From Shewanella xiamenensis (GTDB lineage Bacteria; Pseudomonadota; Gammaproteobacteria; Enterobacterales; Shewanellaceae), in assembly GCF_014647135.1 (NCBI RefSeq), contig NZ_BMOP01000007.1, positions 1-64,000 of the forward strand: DNA of 64,000 nt, written 5' to 3'. The translations under genes were made by a program, and so were the position numbers. Shown here piece after piece: positions 9,890 to 20,744 of this stretch. A model generated the notes under the pieces. The model was not told the origin of the DNA and did not search any database. It saw only the letters and a list, made by a program, of their open reading frames with translations. Within the stretch, counting starts at the first letter, position 1; each line of letters starts with the position of its first letter.

Positions 9890-11257
9890 ATGGCTTTATG
9901 GGGTGGAAGATTTCAGGGCGAAACCAGCGCGCTATTTAAATTATTCAACGATTCACTGCCGGTGGATTATCGTTTGTTTGAGCAGGATGTAGTTGGCTCT
10001 ATCGCTTGGGCCGATGCAATTGCTAGCGTTGGCATTATCACTGCCACTGAATGCAGTGACTTGAAGAAAGCGTTGAACGAGCTGCTGGTGGAAGTGAAGG
10101 GCGATCCTGCGATTATTCTCGCCTCGGGCGCGGAAGATATTCACAGTTTCGTGGAATCTGCGTTGATCGCCAAAGTCGGCGATCTGGGAAAAAAACTCCA
10201 TACGGGCCGTAGCCGTAACGACCAAGTCGCTACCGACTTAAAACTCTGGTGCCAATCCGAAGGTGCGGCATTAGTGGCTCGCCTACAAACCTTACGCAGC
10301 GAGCTTATCGCGCTCGCGGAGCGTGAATTTGATGCTGTAATGCCAGGCTATACTCACTTGCAACGTGCTCAACCTGTGACCTTCGGCCATTGGTGTTTAG
10401 CCTATGTGGAAATGATTGAGCGTGATCTTAGCCGCTTAACCGATGCCTTAAAGCGCGCCAATACCTGTCCGCTCGGTTCGGGTGCATTGGCGGGCACAGC
10501 CTATCAAATGGATAGATATGCGCTTGCAGCAGCACTGAACTTTGCTTCGCCAACCTTAAACAGTTTGGATAGCGTGTCGGATCGCGACCATGTGGTTGAG
10601 CTGTGCGGAGCCGCCTCAATCAGCATGATGCACCTAAGCCGCATGGCCGAAGATTTGATTTTCTTCAATACGGGTGAAGCGGGCTTTATCTCCTTGAGTG
10701 ATGAAGTGACCTCAGGCTCGTCCTTGATGCCACAAAAGAAAAACCCCGATGCGCTGGAGCTGATCCGCGGTAAAACGGGTCGTGTGTACGGCAGTTTAGT
10801 GGGTATTCTCACCACCATGAAAGCCCTGCCTCTGGCCTACAACAAAGACATGCAGGAAGACAAAGAAGGCTTGTTCGACGTGGTCGACAGCTGGGCAATC
10901 TGCTTAGATATGGCGGCGCTGGTATTATCTGGCTTAGTGGTGAATCGCCCGAATGCGCTGTTAGCCGCGCAGCAAGGTTATGCCAACGCGACCGAATTGG
11001 CGGATTATCTGGTGTCTAAGGGCATGCCGTTCCGTGAAGCGCACCATGTCGTCGGTGTGGCCGTGGTTGCGGCGATCGCTAAGAAGATCCCGTTAGAAGG
11101 TTTTACGCTGGCCGAGTTTAAAACCTTTGCCGATATCATCGAAGATGATGTGTATCCCAACCTTACCATCGAAGCCTGTTTGGCAAAACGTGATGTCCTC
11201 GGCGGCACAGCGTTGACTCAAGTTAAGCAAGCGATTGCGGCTAAAAAAGCGGGTTAA
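9890..11257 (+). CDS. argH: Argininosuccinate lyase
   Basis: ArgH splits argininosuccinate into arginine and fumarate. The protein is 455 aa from the ATG at 9890. The family signature [12 protein letters not shown] is present near residue 280, along with HTGRSRNDQ. An in-frame TTG lies two codons upstream, but AGGGG at 9878-9882 is spaced for the ATG. The protein ends at normal argH length, so it is not the ArgH-ArgA fusion known from Vibrio and Moritella; acetylglutamate synthase must be encoded elsewhere. Confidence 0.97.
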   Translation: MALWGGRFQGETSALFKLFNDSLPVDYRLFEQDVVGSIAWADAIASVGIITATECSDLKKALNELLVEVKGDPAIILASGAEDIHSFVESALIAKVGDLGKKLHTGRSRNDQVATDLKLWCQSEGAALVARLQTLRSELIALAEREFDAVMPGYTHLQRAQPVTFGHWCLAYVEMIERDLSRLTDALKRANTCPLGSGALAGTAYQMDRYALAAALNFASPTLNSLDSVSDRDHVVELCGAASISMMHLSRMAEDLIFFNTGEAGFISLSDEVTSGSSLMPQKKNPDALELIRGKTGRVYGSLVGILTTMKALPLAYNKDMQEDKEGLFDVVDSWAICLDMAALVLSGLVVNRPNALLAAQQGYANATELADYLVSKGMPFREAHHVVGVAVVAAIAKKIPLEGFTLAEFKTFADIIEDDVYPNLTIEACLAKRDVLGGTALTQVKQAIAAKKAG

Positions 11258-11286
11258 TGCAAAGTAGGTTAATCTTAGGTGAGCAA

Positions 11287-11317
11287 TAAAAAACGCGACT
11301 CAAGGTCGCGTTTTTTT
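11287..11317. terminator. Bidirectional terminator, argH / mrcA
   Basis: AACGCGAC and GTCGCGTT form an 8-bp stem around CAAG, between an A-run and a T-run. It sits between the convergent argH and mrcA genes and can serve both. Confidence 0.88.
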
Positions 11318-11331
11318 ATTGCTATTTACGG

Positions 11332-13851
11332 CTATTGGAACAAGTCATCCGCTGGCGCATCGATGAAGAGATTATTTTCATCTTGGCTTTCACTGATATA
11401 TTCCTTCGGTTCAGTGCCCGAGATAAAGTATTCAAAATCACTGGTGTAATCAGTTTTACGAGTGAGCTTGCCTGTTGCAAGGTCGATCCGCACCGAGACT
11501 ATTCCTTCTGGTGGAATCGCCGTGGTTTCTGGGACGCCTTTAAGCACGTTATTCATAAATTCGTTCCAGCCAGGCCCTGCGGTCTTAGCACCGGCTTCGG
11601 TCCCGGTGATTTGATCTTTTTCACCATTAGCGTTCCAAGCGGTTCTACCTAACTGGCGACCATGATCGTCAAATCCCACCCAGAAGGTGCTCGTCAGCGT
11701 TGGGCCAAAACCACTGAACCACGTATCACGAGATTCGTTGGTTGTCCCCGTTTTACCTGCAATATCATGGCGTTTAATTAATTGCGCCGCACGCCAAGCA
11801 GTACCTTGCCAACCTGTGCCTTTACTCCAATCGCCGCCACCCCAGATCACGCTCTTCAGCGCTTCGGTGATCAGGAATGCCGTTTGTTCGGAGATAATTT
11901 GCGGTGCGTAACGGCCAGTTTGTTCAAAGCAATGGGCAATTGGCTCATCGGTTTGCGCCGTTGGCTCACTAAAGCCCATTGGGTCGCTACTCGGTTGGGT
12001 TAGATTACCACTTGGCTTACAAGCTAAGGTTGGATTGGCTTTTTCAATTACATTACCGAAGGAGTCTTCTACTCGTTCGATATAGAAAGGTTCAACCAAG
12101 AAGCCACCATTTGCAAACACGTTGAAAGCCGCTGCGACTTGTAAGGGCGTTACCGAAGGTGAACCCAGTGCTAAGGACTCGTTGCGTGGTAAGTCGTTAG
12201 GGTCAAAACCGAACTTAGTTAACTCGGCAATAGCTGCATCTAAACCAATATGGCGCATGGCACGAACAGACATGACGTTGATCGATTGCGCTAAGCCCAC
12301 ACGTAAACGCGTTGGGCCACCATAGATATCGGGTGAGTTTTTCGGCCGCCACGCAGTACCTTGGCTAATATCGGGTTTATTAATCGGTGCGTTGTTAATC
12401 AGAGTCGCGAGCGTAAAGCCTTTTTCTAATGCCGCAGCATAGATGAAAGGTTTAATATTCGAACCTAATTGGCGTTTAGCCTGAGTCACCCGGTTGTATT
12501 GGCTTTGGCTAAAGCTGTAACCACCTACTAAAGTACGGATAGCGCCATTTTCCGGATCGAGTGACACTGTGGCACTCGCTACTTCGGGGACTTGCGATAA
12601 TTGTAAGTACTGGCCATTGTCTCGGATCCAAATACGTTCGCCTACTGTCAGCATGTCTGAAGCCGATTTAGGTACCGCACCTTGGCGTTTATCGTTAATA
12701 AATTTACGCGCCCATTTCAAGCCATCCCATTTGATGACTTTGGTTTCACCTTTAGCGGTTAATACACTGGCTTGCTGTCCATCAATGCTTAATACCGCGG
12801 CAGGTTGTAACTCTTGGACGGGTGTGACTTTAGCCAGTTCAGCTTTGATTTGTGCATTATCAGGCTTAGCGCCTGTCCACAAAACAGCAGCAGGACCGCG
12901 GTAGCCATGACGTTCATCATAGGCATAAACATTATTGCGTAATGCTTGCTGCGCTAACAGCTGGAGATCGGATGAAATCGTGGTGTAGACGTTATAGCCA
13001 TTGGTATAGGCTTCTTCTTCACCATATTTTTGCACCATATAATCCCGGGCCATTTCAGAAATATACGGAGCGTAGAGATCGATTTCGGCACCATGATATT
13101 TGGCTACGAGTGGCTCCTGGAGTGCGGTTTGGTACTCCGTTTTGCTGATATACCCCACTTCATTCATCCGCATCAACACCACGTTGCGACGAGCGAGAGC
13201 ACGGGAAGGTGAAGTAATGGGGTTAAGCGTTGAGGGGGCCTTTGGCAAGCCAGCAATCATACTCATTTCAGACAGAGTCAGATCTTGGACGTTTTTGCCA
13301 AAATACACTTGAGCGGCTGCGCCAACGCCATAGGCTCTTTGGCCTAAATAGATACGGTTAACGTACAGCTCTAAAATCTCATCTTTCGTTAACAATTGCT
13401 CGATATGGTAGGAAATAAAAATTTCCTTCACCTTACGAATAATGGTTTTGTCGCGGGTTAGGAAGAAGTTACGTGCCACCTGCATGGTGATAGTACTTGC
13501 TCCTTGCTTTTTTTCGCCGGTTGTTAACATGACGATTGCTGCGCGGATTACCCCGACAGGATCGATACCACCATGCTCATAAAAGCGCGCATCTTCGGTG
13601 GCAAGGAAGGCTTGTAACAGCGGTTTAGGGACTTCTTCCAGTTTTAAGGGAATACGTCGTTTTTCACCAAACTGAGATATGAGTTTGCCATCACTACTGT
13701 AAATGCGCAAAGGTGTTTGTAATTGCACATTTTTTAGTGTCGAAACATCCGGCAGATCCGGCAAAACATAAAAGTATGCTGCAACAATGGCGCCTACGCC
13801 CAAAAGGGCTAGACTGAATAGAGCTATAACAATACGTTTTAACCACTTCAC
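11332..13851 (-). CDS. mrcA: Penicillin-binding protein 1A
   Basis: A bifunctional class A PBP of 839 aa that polymerises and cross-links peptidoglycan. An N-terminal membrane anchor (residues 7-29) is followed by the glycosyltransferase domain with catalytic Glu86 in ATEDARFYEHGG and by an OB-like insert around residues 310-420. The transpeptidase domain has the nucleophile motif GSNIKPF, then SIN and KTGTTN. Its outer-membrane lipoprotein activator LpoA is also encoded in this window. Divergent from pilM, the usual arrangement in gammaproteobacteria. Confidence 0.97.
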   Translation of the reverse strand: MKWLKRIVIALFSLALLGVGAIVAAYFYVLPDLPDVSTLKNVQLQTPLRIYSSDGKLISQFGEKRRIPLKLEEVPKPLLQAFLATEDARFYEHGGIDPVGVIRAAIVMLTTGEKKQGASTITMQVARNFFLTRDKTIIRKVKEIFISYHIEQLLTKDEILELYVNRIYLGQRAYGVGAAAQVYFGKNVQDLTLSEMSMIAGLPKAPSTLNPITSPSRALARRNVVLMRMNEVGYISKTEYQTALQEPLVAKYHGAEIDLYAPYISEMARDYMVQKYGEEEAYTNGYNVYTTISSDLQLLAQQALRNNVYAYDERHGYRGPAAVLWTGAKPDNAQIKAELAKVTPVQELQPAAVLSIDGQQASVLTAKGETKVIKWDGLKWARKFINDKRQGAVPKSASDMLTVGERIWIRDNGQYLQLSQVPEVASATVSLDPENGAIRTLVGGYSFSQSQYNRVTQAKRQLGSNIKPFIYAAALEKGFTLATLINNAPINKPDISQGTAWRPKNSPDIYGGPTRLRVGLAQSINVMSVRAMRHIGLDAAIAELTKFGFDPNDLPRNESLALGSPSVTPLQVAAAFNVFANGGFLVEPFYIERVEDSFGNVIEKANPTLACKPSGNLTQPSSDPMGFSEPTAQTDEPIAHCFEQTGRYAPQIISEQTAFLITEALKSVIWGGGDWSKGTGWQGTAWRAAQLIKRHDIAGKTGTTNESRDTWFSGFGPTLTSTFWVGFDDHGRQLGRTAWNANGEKDQITGTEAGAKTAGPGWNEFMNNVLKGVPETTAIPPEGIVSVRIDLATGKLTRKTDYTSDFEYFISGTEPKEYISESQDENNLFIDAPADDLFQ

Positions 13852-14040
13852 CTAAATTGATCCTAATGTTCAGTTAAGTGCGACAGTATATAAGGCGCGA
13901 ACGTTTGGGTGAAGCAAAAACGTGACGGCCCTAAAATAGCGTTTGTAAAATCTTGAAACATTCTATACAAATACGTATAACGGGTTGATTTTGTGCTAAT
14001 CTCTCATACTGAAATATAAATAATAAAGTGACAACGGATT

Positions 14041-15120
14041 ATGCTTTCAAATTTATGGAAGCGTCAGGCTCCGCAAATGGTCGGAATTGATATTGGTTCC
14101 CATGAAGTAAAGGCCATTTTGCTGAGTAAGACTGCTGATGGATACAAAATATTAAGTCACGTAGCGGTTCCCGTAAAAAAGGGTGCTATTAACGATCATG
14201 ATATTCGTGATACCGATGCCGTTGTTGAATGCCTCAAACAGGTAAAGCGTGCTTTGCCTAAATCGGTTAAATATGCTGCGGTTGCGGTTTCTGGTTCTGC
14301 TGTAATGACTAAGGTCATCTACATGGATGCCTCGCTTAGCGAAGAGGAAATGGAAGCGCAAATTGAGATTGAGGCTGATAACTTAATCCCCTATTCCCTT
14401 GATGAAGTCAGCATTGATTTTGAAACCTTAAACGTCAACAGTACCGATCCTTCTAAGGTCGATGTATTACTCAGTGCTTGCCGTACTGACAATATCGATG
14501 CCAGAGTTGATGCGCTTGATGAAGTCGAGCTAGAGACTAAAGTCGTTGACGTTGAAGGCTATGCCTTAGGTCGAGCGGTTGAGTTAGTCCTAGGCCAATT
14601 ACCTGAAGGGGCTCGCCAGAAAGCAGTTGCCATGGTCGATATCGGCGCGAATATGACTACTTTCTGCGTTGTCGAGTCTGGCGAAACTACATTTATCCGT
14701 GAACAAGCCTTTGGTGGTGAGTTATTTACTCAGTCGATTCTCTCTTTTTATGGCATGTCTTATGAGCAGGCAGAAAAAGCAAAAATCGAGGGTGATTTAC
14801 CGCGTAATTATATGTTTGAAGTGTTATCTCCCTTCCAAACGCAATTACTGCAGCAAATTAAGCGAACGCTGCAAATTTATTGTACTTCAAGCGGCAAAGA
14901 TAAAGTCGACTATCTCGTCTTATGTGGTGGCACATCTAAACTGGAAGGCATGGCTAACTTATTGACCAATGAGTTAGGTGTTCACACCATAATTGCCGAC
15001 CCTTTCCAAGGATGCCTGCACGCGGATGAATCCGTTAAAAATATACTGCAACCTAGCATTAGCAAATATATGGTTGCTTGTGGCTTAGCCCTGAGGAGCT
15101 ACGGTCAATGGCGAACATAA
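14041..15120 (+). CDS. pilM: Type IV pilus assembly ATPase-like protein PilM
   Basis: A cytoplasmic actin/FtsA-like protein of 359 aa that binds the N-terminal tail of PilN and forms the inner ring of the pilus alignment complex. It opens with VGIDIGSHEVKAI (phosphate-1 loop), has a second nucleotide loop MVDIGANMTTF and an adenosine motif LVLCGGTSKLEG. First gene of pilMNOPQ; its last codons overlap the start of pilN. The weak ribosome site and the 189-bp gap to mrcA suggest a promoter there, but no clear -10/-35 was assigned. Confidence 0.95.
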   Translation: MLSNLWKRQAPQMVGIDIGSHEVKAILLSKTADGYKILSHVAVPVKKGAINDHDIRDTDAVVECLKQVKRALPKSVKYAAVAVSGSAVMTKVIYMDASLSEEEMEAQIEIEADNLIPYSLDEVSIDFETLNVNSTDPSKVDVLLSACRTDNIDARVDALDEVELETKVVDVEGYALGRAVELVLGQLPEGARQKAVAMVDIGANMTTFCVVESGETTFIREQAFGGELFTQSILSFYGMSYEQAEKAKIEGDLPRNYMFEVLSPFQTQLLQQIKRTLQIYCTSSGKDKVDYLVLCGGTSKLEGMANLLTNELGVHTIIADPFQGCLHADESVKNILQPSISKYMVACGLALRSYGQWRT

Positions 15121-15692
15121 ACCTGCTTCCTTGGCGTGAAGAAGCGAGAGAAAAGCAGAAACGCGATTATATCGGCATATTGGCTGCGGTATTTTTGGGG
15201 TCAGCAATCTTAGTCTATGCTGCGCTGGCTTTACTCGAAATGATGACTGATGAGCAGCGAGCAAGAAATGCTTATTTACAGTCAGAAATTCAGCAACTCG
15301 ATGCTCAAATTGCCGAGATTAAAAAGATCACAGAACGTAAAAAAGATATTGAGCGTCGAACAGAAATTATTTTAAACCTTCAGCAATCCCGTAATTTGCC
15401 GACACACGTATTAGACGAGCTAGTGCGTATTGTTCCGCCAGGAATTTATCTATCGAGTCTTGAGAAAAAAGGCAGTTTGTTGCTCATTGAAGGTCGCAGT
15501 GAGTCGAATAATAACGTAGCAAATATGATGCGTAAGGTAAAAGCGTCTGAGTGGTTAACCGATCCCAATATGCAATCGATCGTTACCCAAGATGATGAGT
15601 TAAGACAATTGCAGAGCTTTAGTTTAAGGGTGAGTATCAAAGGAGCCATTGCTGAAGAGCCCGTAAAAGCGGCAAAAGGAGCGAGTAAATGA
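15108..15692 (+). CDS. pilN: Type IV pilus inner-membrane protein PilN
   Basis: A 194-aa bitopic protein. The short cytoplasmic tail begins MANINLLPWREE, the conserved INLLP motif that docks into PilM. One transmembrane helix follows (about residues 22-43), then a coiled coil and a periplasmic ferredoxin-like fold that pairs with PilO. The start at 15108 is set by the INLLP motif and lies inside the end of pilM (13-bp overlap). The stop overlaps pilO as ATGA. Confidence 0.94.
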   Translation: MANINLLPWREEAREKQKRDYIGILAAVFLGSAILVYAALALLEMMTDEQRARNAYLQSEIQQLDAQIAEIKKITERKKDIERRTEIILNLQQSRNLPTHVLDELVRIVPPGIYLSSLEKKGSLLLIEGRSESNNNVANMMRKVKASEWLTDPNMQSIVTQDDELRQLQSFSLRVSIKGAIAEEPVKAAKGASK

Positions 15693-16312
15693 AGCTCGAT
15701 CTCAGTCAGTTTAATGATATCGATTTTGAAAATATCGGAAGTTGGCCAAAACAAGTAAAAGTATTTTTCGCTATTTTGCTAGCTCTTTGCGTATTTGCAG
15801 CGGGATATTTTGTGGTGTTGTCTGATGCAATTGATGTGATTAATAATGAACAAAACAAAGAGTTACAGCTAAGAGAAGATTTTCAAAACAAATATCAACT
15901 GGCCGCTAATTTAAAGCTCTATCGTGAACAACTTGCCGTAATGGAAGGGCAATTTGCCGAATTGCTGAAAATGTTACCTTCAGAAAACGAGATGCCCGGT
16001 TTGCTTGATGACTTAACCTTTGCAGCAACGGATGCTGGTTTACGGATTAAAAGTTTAAATTGGGAAGCTGAAATTCAGCGAGATTTTTATATCGAATTTC
16101 CAATTAAGATGTCTGTCACTGGTGATTATCACCAGATTGGCAATATGGTGAGTGGCGTTGCTAAGTTACCTCGTATTGTTAGTTTGCATGATTTTACGAT
16201 CAAACGTGATGATAGCGGTACTTTAACCATGGACATTCTTGCTAAAACCTATCGCTTTAAAGAAGGGGCAGAGTTACCCCCCGAAAAGCCTGCTAACAAG
16301 GGGAAGAAATAA
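15689..16312 (+). CDS. pilO: Type IV pilus inner-membrane protein PilO
   Basis: A 207-aa partner of PilN with one transmembrane segment (about residues 25-47), a coiled coil, and a C-terminal periplasmic domain containing the ENEMPGLLDDL segment typical of PilO. It heterodimerises with PilN and contacts PilP. The start ATG overlaps the pilN stop (ATGA), and its own stop shares a base with the pilP start (TAATG), so translation of the set is coupled. Confidence 0.94.
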   Translation: MKLDLSQFNDIDFENIGSWPKQVKVFFAILLALCVFAAGYFVVLSDAIDVINNEQNKELQLREDFQNKYQLAANLKLYREQLAVMEGQFAELLKMLPSENEMPGLLDDLTFAATDAGLRIKSLNWEAEIQRDFYIEFPIKMSVTGDYHQIGNMVSGVAKLPRIVSLHDFTIKRDDSGTLTMDILAKTYRFKEGAELPPEKPANKGKK

Positions 16313-16827
16313 TGAAACTCTTACCTCTGTTAGGGATAAGTCTTTTTTTAATGGGGTGTGTTGGCGATCGTAGTGATTTAGAGCTATTTGTTACTACAAC
16401 TAAAGCACAGCATGTGGCGCATATTCCACCCTTAAAAGAACCGCCTAAGTTTGAGCATTTTGCCTACCAGGCTGAGTTAATGCGTAGTCCCTTTGTTCCG
16501 CCTTCTCGCGAATTAACCGAAGAAGTCGTTGATACCAGTAAAAACTGCTTACAACCGGATTTAAAACGTCGTAAGGGCCGTTTAGAAACTTATGCTTTAG
16601 ACAACCTAAAAATGCGCGGTACGTTAAGTGAAGCTAATGTAACTTGGGCGCTGATTGAAACGAATGATGGCAGTGTATATCGGATGGGCGTGGGTGAGTA
16701 TCTAGGGTTGTTTAACGGACGTATAGCGAAAGTGACTCCACAGAATGTGGAAGTTGTAGAATTAATTCCAGATGGTACGGGTTGTTGGTCAGAGCGCACA
16801 AACAACATCGAACTTTCTGGAAAATAA
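16312..16827 (+). CDS. pilP: Type IV pilus lipoprotein PilP
   Basis: A 171-aa lipoprotein with lipobox LFLMGC (Cys16). The mature part has a flexible N-terminal region and a small beta-sandwich near residues 95-165 (LDNLKMRGTL ... VYRMGVGEYLGLFNGRI). PilP links the PilN/PilO complex in the inner membrane to the periplasmic N-domains of the PilQ secretin. One-base overlap with pilO and 21 bp to pilQ. Confidence 0.93.
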   Translation: MKLLPLLGISLFLMGCVGDRSDLELFVTTTKAQHVAHIPPLKEPPKFEHFAYQAELMRSPFVPPSRELTEEVVDTSKNCLQPDLKRRKGRLETYALDNLKMRGTLSEANVTWALIETNDGSVYRMGVGEYLGLFNGRIAKVTPQNVEVVELIPDGTGCWSERTNNIELSGK

Positions 16828-16848
16828 CAAGCGAAGGATGAGGGAACA

Positions 16849-18906
16849 ATGAAATCTTCTGCCGCGATAAAAATCCCGTTATCGTTTTTATCTTCAGGCT
16901 TAGTTAAGTCTGTTATTGGGATCGCATTACTATTTGGATTTTTGCCATCGAGCTTTGCGGCAAATCGGCTAATGGATGTGAAATACCATGCTTTAGTCGA
17001 TCATCAGTTAGAGGTCGAGTTAATATTTGAGGATGCGATTTCGGCTCCACAAATTGATTCAAATGCATCGCCTGCTGAGCTGGTATTGACCTTTGATGAT
17101 AGTATTTCTGGTCTTTCTAAAGATCGCTTACCGATTAATCAGGTCGGTGTTAAAGATCTAGTGACCTCGCAGCAAGATGCGCGTTTGACGGTGACTTTAG
17201 GTTTATCCAAAGTCAAACCTTATCAAGGTAGCGTAGTTGGTAATTCTTATCGCTTAACCATTAATGATGAGGTTGTGAATTCTCAGACAACAGCAAATAG
17301 CCCATTTGTAAATAGTATTAAAAATATTGATTTTCGACGTAATGAAAATGGCGGTGGCGATTTATTAGTCTACCTAAATAGCCGCTCTGTTGCGGCCAAC
17401 GTTGAGCAAATTGGTGCCAAACTTGAGGTTCAGCTTTACAACACTGACATCAACAATGACTTGTTGTATGTGATGGATGTACAGGATTTTTCTACGCCAG
17501 TTAAAAACTTTGAAACCTTTAAAGATGACTTAACGACTCGCATCATAGTTGATGTATCGGGTAATTATGAGTTCAATTATAAGCAGGAAGATAACCTCTT
17601 TAGGTTGTCGATTAATAAGGTTGAACGTACTGTAGCGACTAAAGATATTAAGAAATATAACGGTAAGACCCTTTCATTAAACTTCCAGAATATTTCTGTT
17701 CGTACCGTATTACAGATTATTGCTGACTATAACAACTTTAACTTAGTGACCAGTGATACTGTTGAGGGAGATATTACTCTTAGGCTTGACGATGTACCTT
17801 GGGACCAAGCACTGGATTTGATTTTGCAAACCAAAGGACTCGATAAGCGCATCGAAGGTAATATTTTGATGGTGGCGCCGAGTGAAGAACTTGCAATTCG
17901 CGAAAGTCAAAATCTAAAAAGTAAACAGGAAGTTAAAGAGCTTGCGCCGCTTTATTCTGAGTATCTGCAGATTAACTATGCCAAAGCGACCGACATTGCC
18001 GAGCTATTAAAAGGCACTGACTCAAGTTTATTGTCTCCTCGCGGTTCTGTGGCCGTTGATGAGCGCACCAATACGGTACTCGTCAAAGATACCGCTGAAA
18101 TCATCGAAAATATTCATCGTTTAGTTGAGGTGCTTGATATTCCGATCCGCCAAGTGTTGATTGAATCACGTATGGTTACCGTAAAGGATGACGTGTCCGA
18201 AGATTTGGGTATCCGCTGGGGAGTTACTGATCAGCAGGGTGATAAAGGGACCTCTGGTTCTCTAGAAGGGGCCGGTGATATTGCCAATGGTACGATACCG
18301 AGTTTAGATAATCGTTTGAATGTGAACTTGCCTGCGGCCGTCACTAACCCAACTAGCATCGCCTTCCATGTGGCTAAGCTCGCCGACGGTACTATCTTGG
18401 ATCTAGAGCTCAGTGCACTAGAGCAAGAAAACAAAGGTGAGATTATCGCGAGCCCTCGTATCACGACCTCTAACCAAAAATCGGCGTATATTGAGCAGGG
18501 TGTTGAAATTCCCTACGTACAATCCACGTCAAGCGGTGCGACCTCGGTGACCTTTAAAAAGGCGGTGTTGTCACTAAGGGTGACACCACAAATTACACCG
18601 GACAATCGTGTGATTCTGGATCTTGAGATTACACAGGACTCACAGGGCAAAACGGTGGATACGCCGACAGGTCCAGCAGTAGCGATTGATACACAGCGTA
18701 TTGGTACTCAAGTACTTGTCGACAATGGCGAAACCATTGTATTAGGTGGTATCTACCAGCAGAATTTGATTAGCCGGGTTAGCAAGGTACCTATTTTGGG
18801 AGACATTCCTTTGGTCGGTTTCTTATTCCGTAACAGTACCGACAAGAATGAGCGCCAAGAGCTATTGATTTTTGTAACACCTAAAATTGTGAATGAGAAA
18901 CTCTAA
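16849..18906 (+). CDS. pilQ: Type IV pilus secretin PilQ
   Basis: This 685-aa outer-membrane secretin forms the channel for the pilus fibre. A signal peptide (about residues 1-37) is followed by two AMIN peptidoglycan-binding domains (about 40-260), the STN/N0 domain (LSLNFQNISVRTVLQIIADY), an N1 domain around 365-440, and the C-terminal secretin domain. That domain includes VLIESRMV and the closing GDIPLVGFLFR...ELLIFVTPKI. All parts are in frame. Preceded by a good ribosome site (GAAGGATGAGGG) and followed by a terminator. Confidence 0.96.
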   Translation: MKSSAAIKIPLSFLSSGLVKSVIGIALLFGFLPSSFAANRLMDVKYHALVDHQLEVELIFEDAISAPQIDSNASPAELVLTFDDSISGLSKDRLPINQVGVKDLVTSQQDARLTVTLGLSKVKPYQGSVVGNSYRLTINDEVVNSQTTANSPFVNSIKNIDFRRNENGGGDLLVYLNSRSVAANVEQIGAKLEVQLYNTDINNDLLYVMDVQDFSTPVKNFETFKDDLTTRIIVDVSGNYEFNYKQEDNLFRLSINKVERTVATKDIKKYNGKTLSLNFQNISVRTVLQIIADYNNFNLVTSDTVEGDITLRLDDVPWDQALDLILQTKGLDKRIEGNILMVAPSEELAIRESQNLKSKQEVKELAPLYSEYLQINYAKATDIAELLKGTDSSLLSPRGSVAVDERTNTVLVKDTAEIIENIHRLVEVLDIPIRQVLIESRMVTVKDDVSEDLGIRWGVTDQQGDKGTSGSLEGAGDIANGTIPSLDNRLNVNLPAAVTNPTSIAFHVAKLADGTILDLELSALEQENKGEIIASPRITTSNQKSAYIEQGVEIPYVQSTSSGATSVTFKKAVLSLRVTPQITPDNRVILDLEITQDSQGKTVDTPTGPAVAIDTQRIGTQVLVDNGETIVLGGIYQQNLISRVSKVPILGDIPLVGFLFRNSTDKNERQELLIFVTPKIVNEKL

Positions 18907-18926
18907 CTCTATGTAGTCGTTCGGAT

Positions 18927-18956
18927 AAAGCCAGCACCACTTGCTGGCTTTATTAT
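18927..18956 (+). terminator. Terminator after pilQ
   Basis: AAAGCCAGCA and TGCTGGCTTT pair over 10 bp around CCACT, followed by ATTATTTAT. The T-run is modest, but the position just after pilQ supports termination. Confidence 0.7.
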
Positions 18957-19125
18957 TTATAAAATACAATTCTTACCATAAATAGCGAGCATCACTTGCC
19001 AGACTAGACATTAAACTGAGATAATCCTCGGTCAAGTCTCATAAGAGCAAGGTAACATACAGTAGGTCGGCTTGATCATGAGTCGATATAGGCATACTTT
19101 TCATTAAGATTCAGACGTACAAGAA

Positions 19126-19641
19126 ATGGCTGAAAAACGTAATATTTTTCTGGTAGGCCCAATGGGCGCAGGTAAAAGCACAATTGGTCGCCATCTGGCG
19201 CAAATGCTGCATTTAGAATTCCACGATTCAGATCAAGAGATTGAGCAACGCACTGGCGCTGATATTGCTTGGGTGTTTGATGTAGAAGGCGAAGAAGGTT
19301 TCCGCCGTCGTGAGGCTCAGGTTATTGCTGATCTGTCTGAAAAACAGGGTATTGTCCTTGCCACTGGTGGTGGTTCAGTTCAGAGCAAAGATATCCGTAA
19401 TCATTTATCTGCTCGCGGTATTGTGGTTTATCTCGAAACCACTATCGACAAACAGGTTGCGCGAACTCAAAGAGACAAGCGTCGCCCATTACTGCAAGTA
19501 GATGATCCGCGAGAAGTATTAGAGAGCCTCGCAGAAATCCGTAACCCTCTGTACGAAGAAATTGCTGATGTGATCGTTAAAACTGATGATCAAAGTGCAA
19601 AGGTTGTTGCGAATCAAATCGTTGAGAAATTAGGTTTCTAG
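19126..19641 (+). CDS. aroK: Shikimate kinase I
   Basis: A 171-aa P-loop kinase that phosphorylates shikimate at the 3-position in the chorismate pathway. Walker [10 protein letters not shown] is at residues 11-19. The shikimate-binding DSD (DSDQEIE), FRRREA and the ATGGGSV loop follow. First of aroK-aroB-damX-dam, separated from pilQ by a terminator and ~170 bp, so it likely has its own promoter. Confidence 0.97.
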   Translation: MAEKRNIFLVGPMGAGKSTIGRHLAQMLHLEFHDSDQEIEQRTGADIAWVFDVEGEEGFRRREAQVIADLSEKQGIVLATGGGSVQSKDIRNHLSARGIVVYLETTIDKQVARTQRDKRRPLLQVDDPREVLESLAEIRNPLYEEIADVIVKTDDQSAKVVANQIVEKLGF

Positions 19642-19646
19642 GCAGA

Positions 19647-20726
19647 ATGACACAACAAATTCAGGTTAATTTAGGTGAACGTAGTTACCCCATTTACATT
19701 GGCCAGAGTTTGATGAGTGATAGCGAGACTTTGTCTCGCTATCTGCTGAAAAAACGTATCCTTATCGTCACCAATGAAACCGTCGCGCCCTTGTATCTAA
19801 ACCAGGTTCAAGACACGATGGCTTCGTTTGGTGAGGTATCTAGTGTCATCCTTCCCGATGGCGAACAATTTAAAGATTTAACGCATTTAGATGCTATTTT
19901 TTCGGCTTTACTGCAACGTAATTATGGCCGAGATTCTGTGTTGGTGGCCCTCGGTGGAGGGGTGATTGGTGATATGACGGGGTTTGCCGCGGCATGTTAT
20001 CAACGTGGTATCGATTTTATTCAAATCCCTACAACGCTTTTATCCCAAGTGGATTCTTCGGTTGGCGGCAAAACGGCGGTCAATCATCCTTTGGGTAAAA
20101 ATATGATAGGGGCTTTTTATCAGCCACAAATTGTCATTATTGATACTGACTGTTTAAAGACCTTGCCGGCGCGTGAGTTTGCTGCGGGGATGGCGGAAGT
20201 TATTAAATATGGGATTATGTGGGATGCTGAGTTTTTTCAATGGCTTGAGGATAATGTTCAAGCACTAAAAAATTTAGACACTCAAGCCTTAGTCTATGTG
20301 ATTTCCCGCTGCTGCGAAATTAAAGCTGATGTGGTCAGCCAAGATGAAACAGAGCAGGGCGTGCGCGCGCTTTTGAATCTTGGGCATACCTTTGGTCATG
20401 CTATTGAGGCTGAGATGGGCTATGGTAACTGGTTGCACGGTGAGGCCGTTGCTGCTGGCACAGTCCTTGCTGCTCAAACCGCTAAGTCTTTAGGATTGGT
20501 TGATGAGTCAATTGTCCGTCGTATTGTGCAATTGTTTCAAGCCTTCGATCTTCCTGTAAAAGCGCCGGAATCAATGGATTTCGACAGTTTTATTCAACAT
20601 ATGCGTCGCGATAAGAAAGTGTTAGGCGGTCAGATCCGGCTGGTACTTCCAACGGCCATTGGTCGAGCAGAAGTATTTAGTCAAGTCTCTGAATCTACCC
20701 TAGAACAGGTTATCTGCTGCGCATAA
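19647..20726 (+). CDS. aroB: 3-dehydroquinate synthase
   Basis: This 359-aa NAD- and zinc-dependent enzyme converts DAHP to 3-dehydroquinate. It carries the NAD-binding [15 protein letters not shown], the [17 protein letters not shown] signature, and zinc-ligand segments MAEVIKYG and [11 protein letters not shown] ... LHGEAVAAG. It lies 5 bp after aroK, so the two are cotranscribed and probably coupled. No defects seen. Confidence 0.97.
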   Translation: MTQQIQVNLGERSYPIYIGQSLMSDSETLSRYLLKKRILIVTNETVAPLYLNQVQDTMASFGEVSSVILPDGEQFKDLTHLDAIFSALLQRNYGRDSVLVALGGGVIGDMTGFAAACYQRGIDFIQIPTTLLSQVDSSVGGKTAVNHPLGKNMIGAFYQPQIVIIDTDCLKTLPAREFAAGMAEVIKYGIMWDAEFFQWLEDNVQALKNLDTQALVYVISRCCEIKADVVSQDETEQGVRALLNLGHTFGHAIEAEMGYGNWLHGEAVAAGTVLAAQTAKSLGLVDESIVRRIVQLFQAFDLPVKAPESMDFDSFIQHMRRDKKVLGGQIRLVLPTAIGRAEVFSQVSESTLEQVICCA

Positions 20727-20744
20727 ACCTTGTGTGGTGGATGA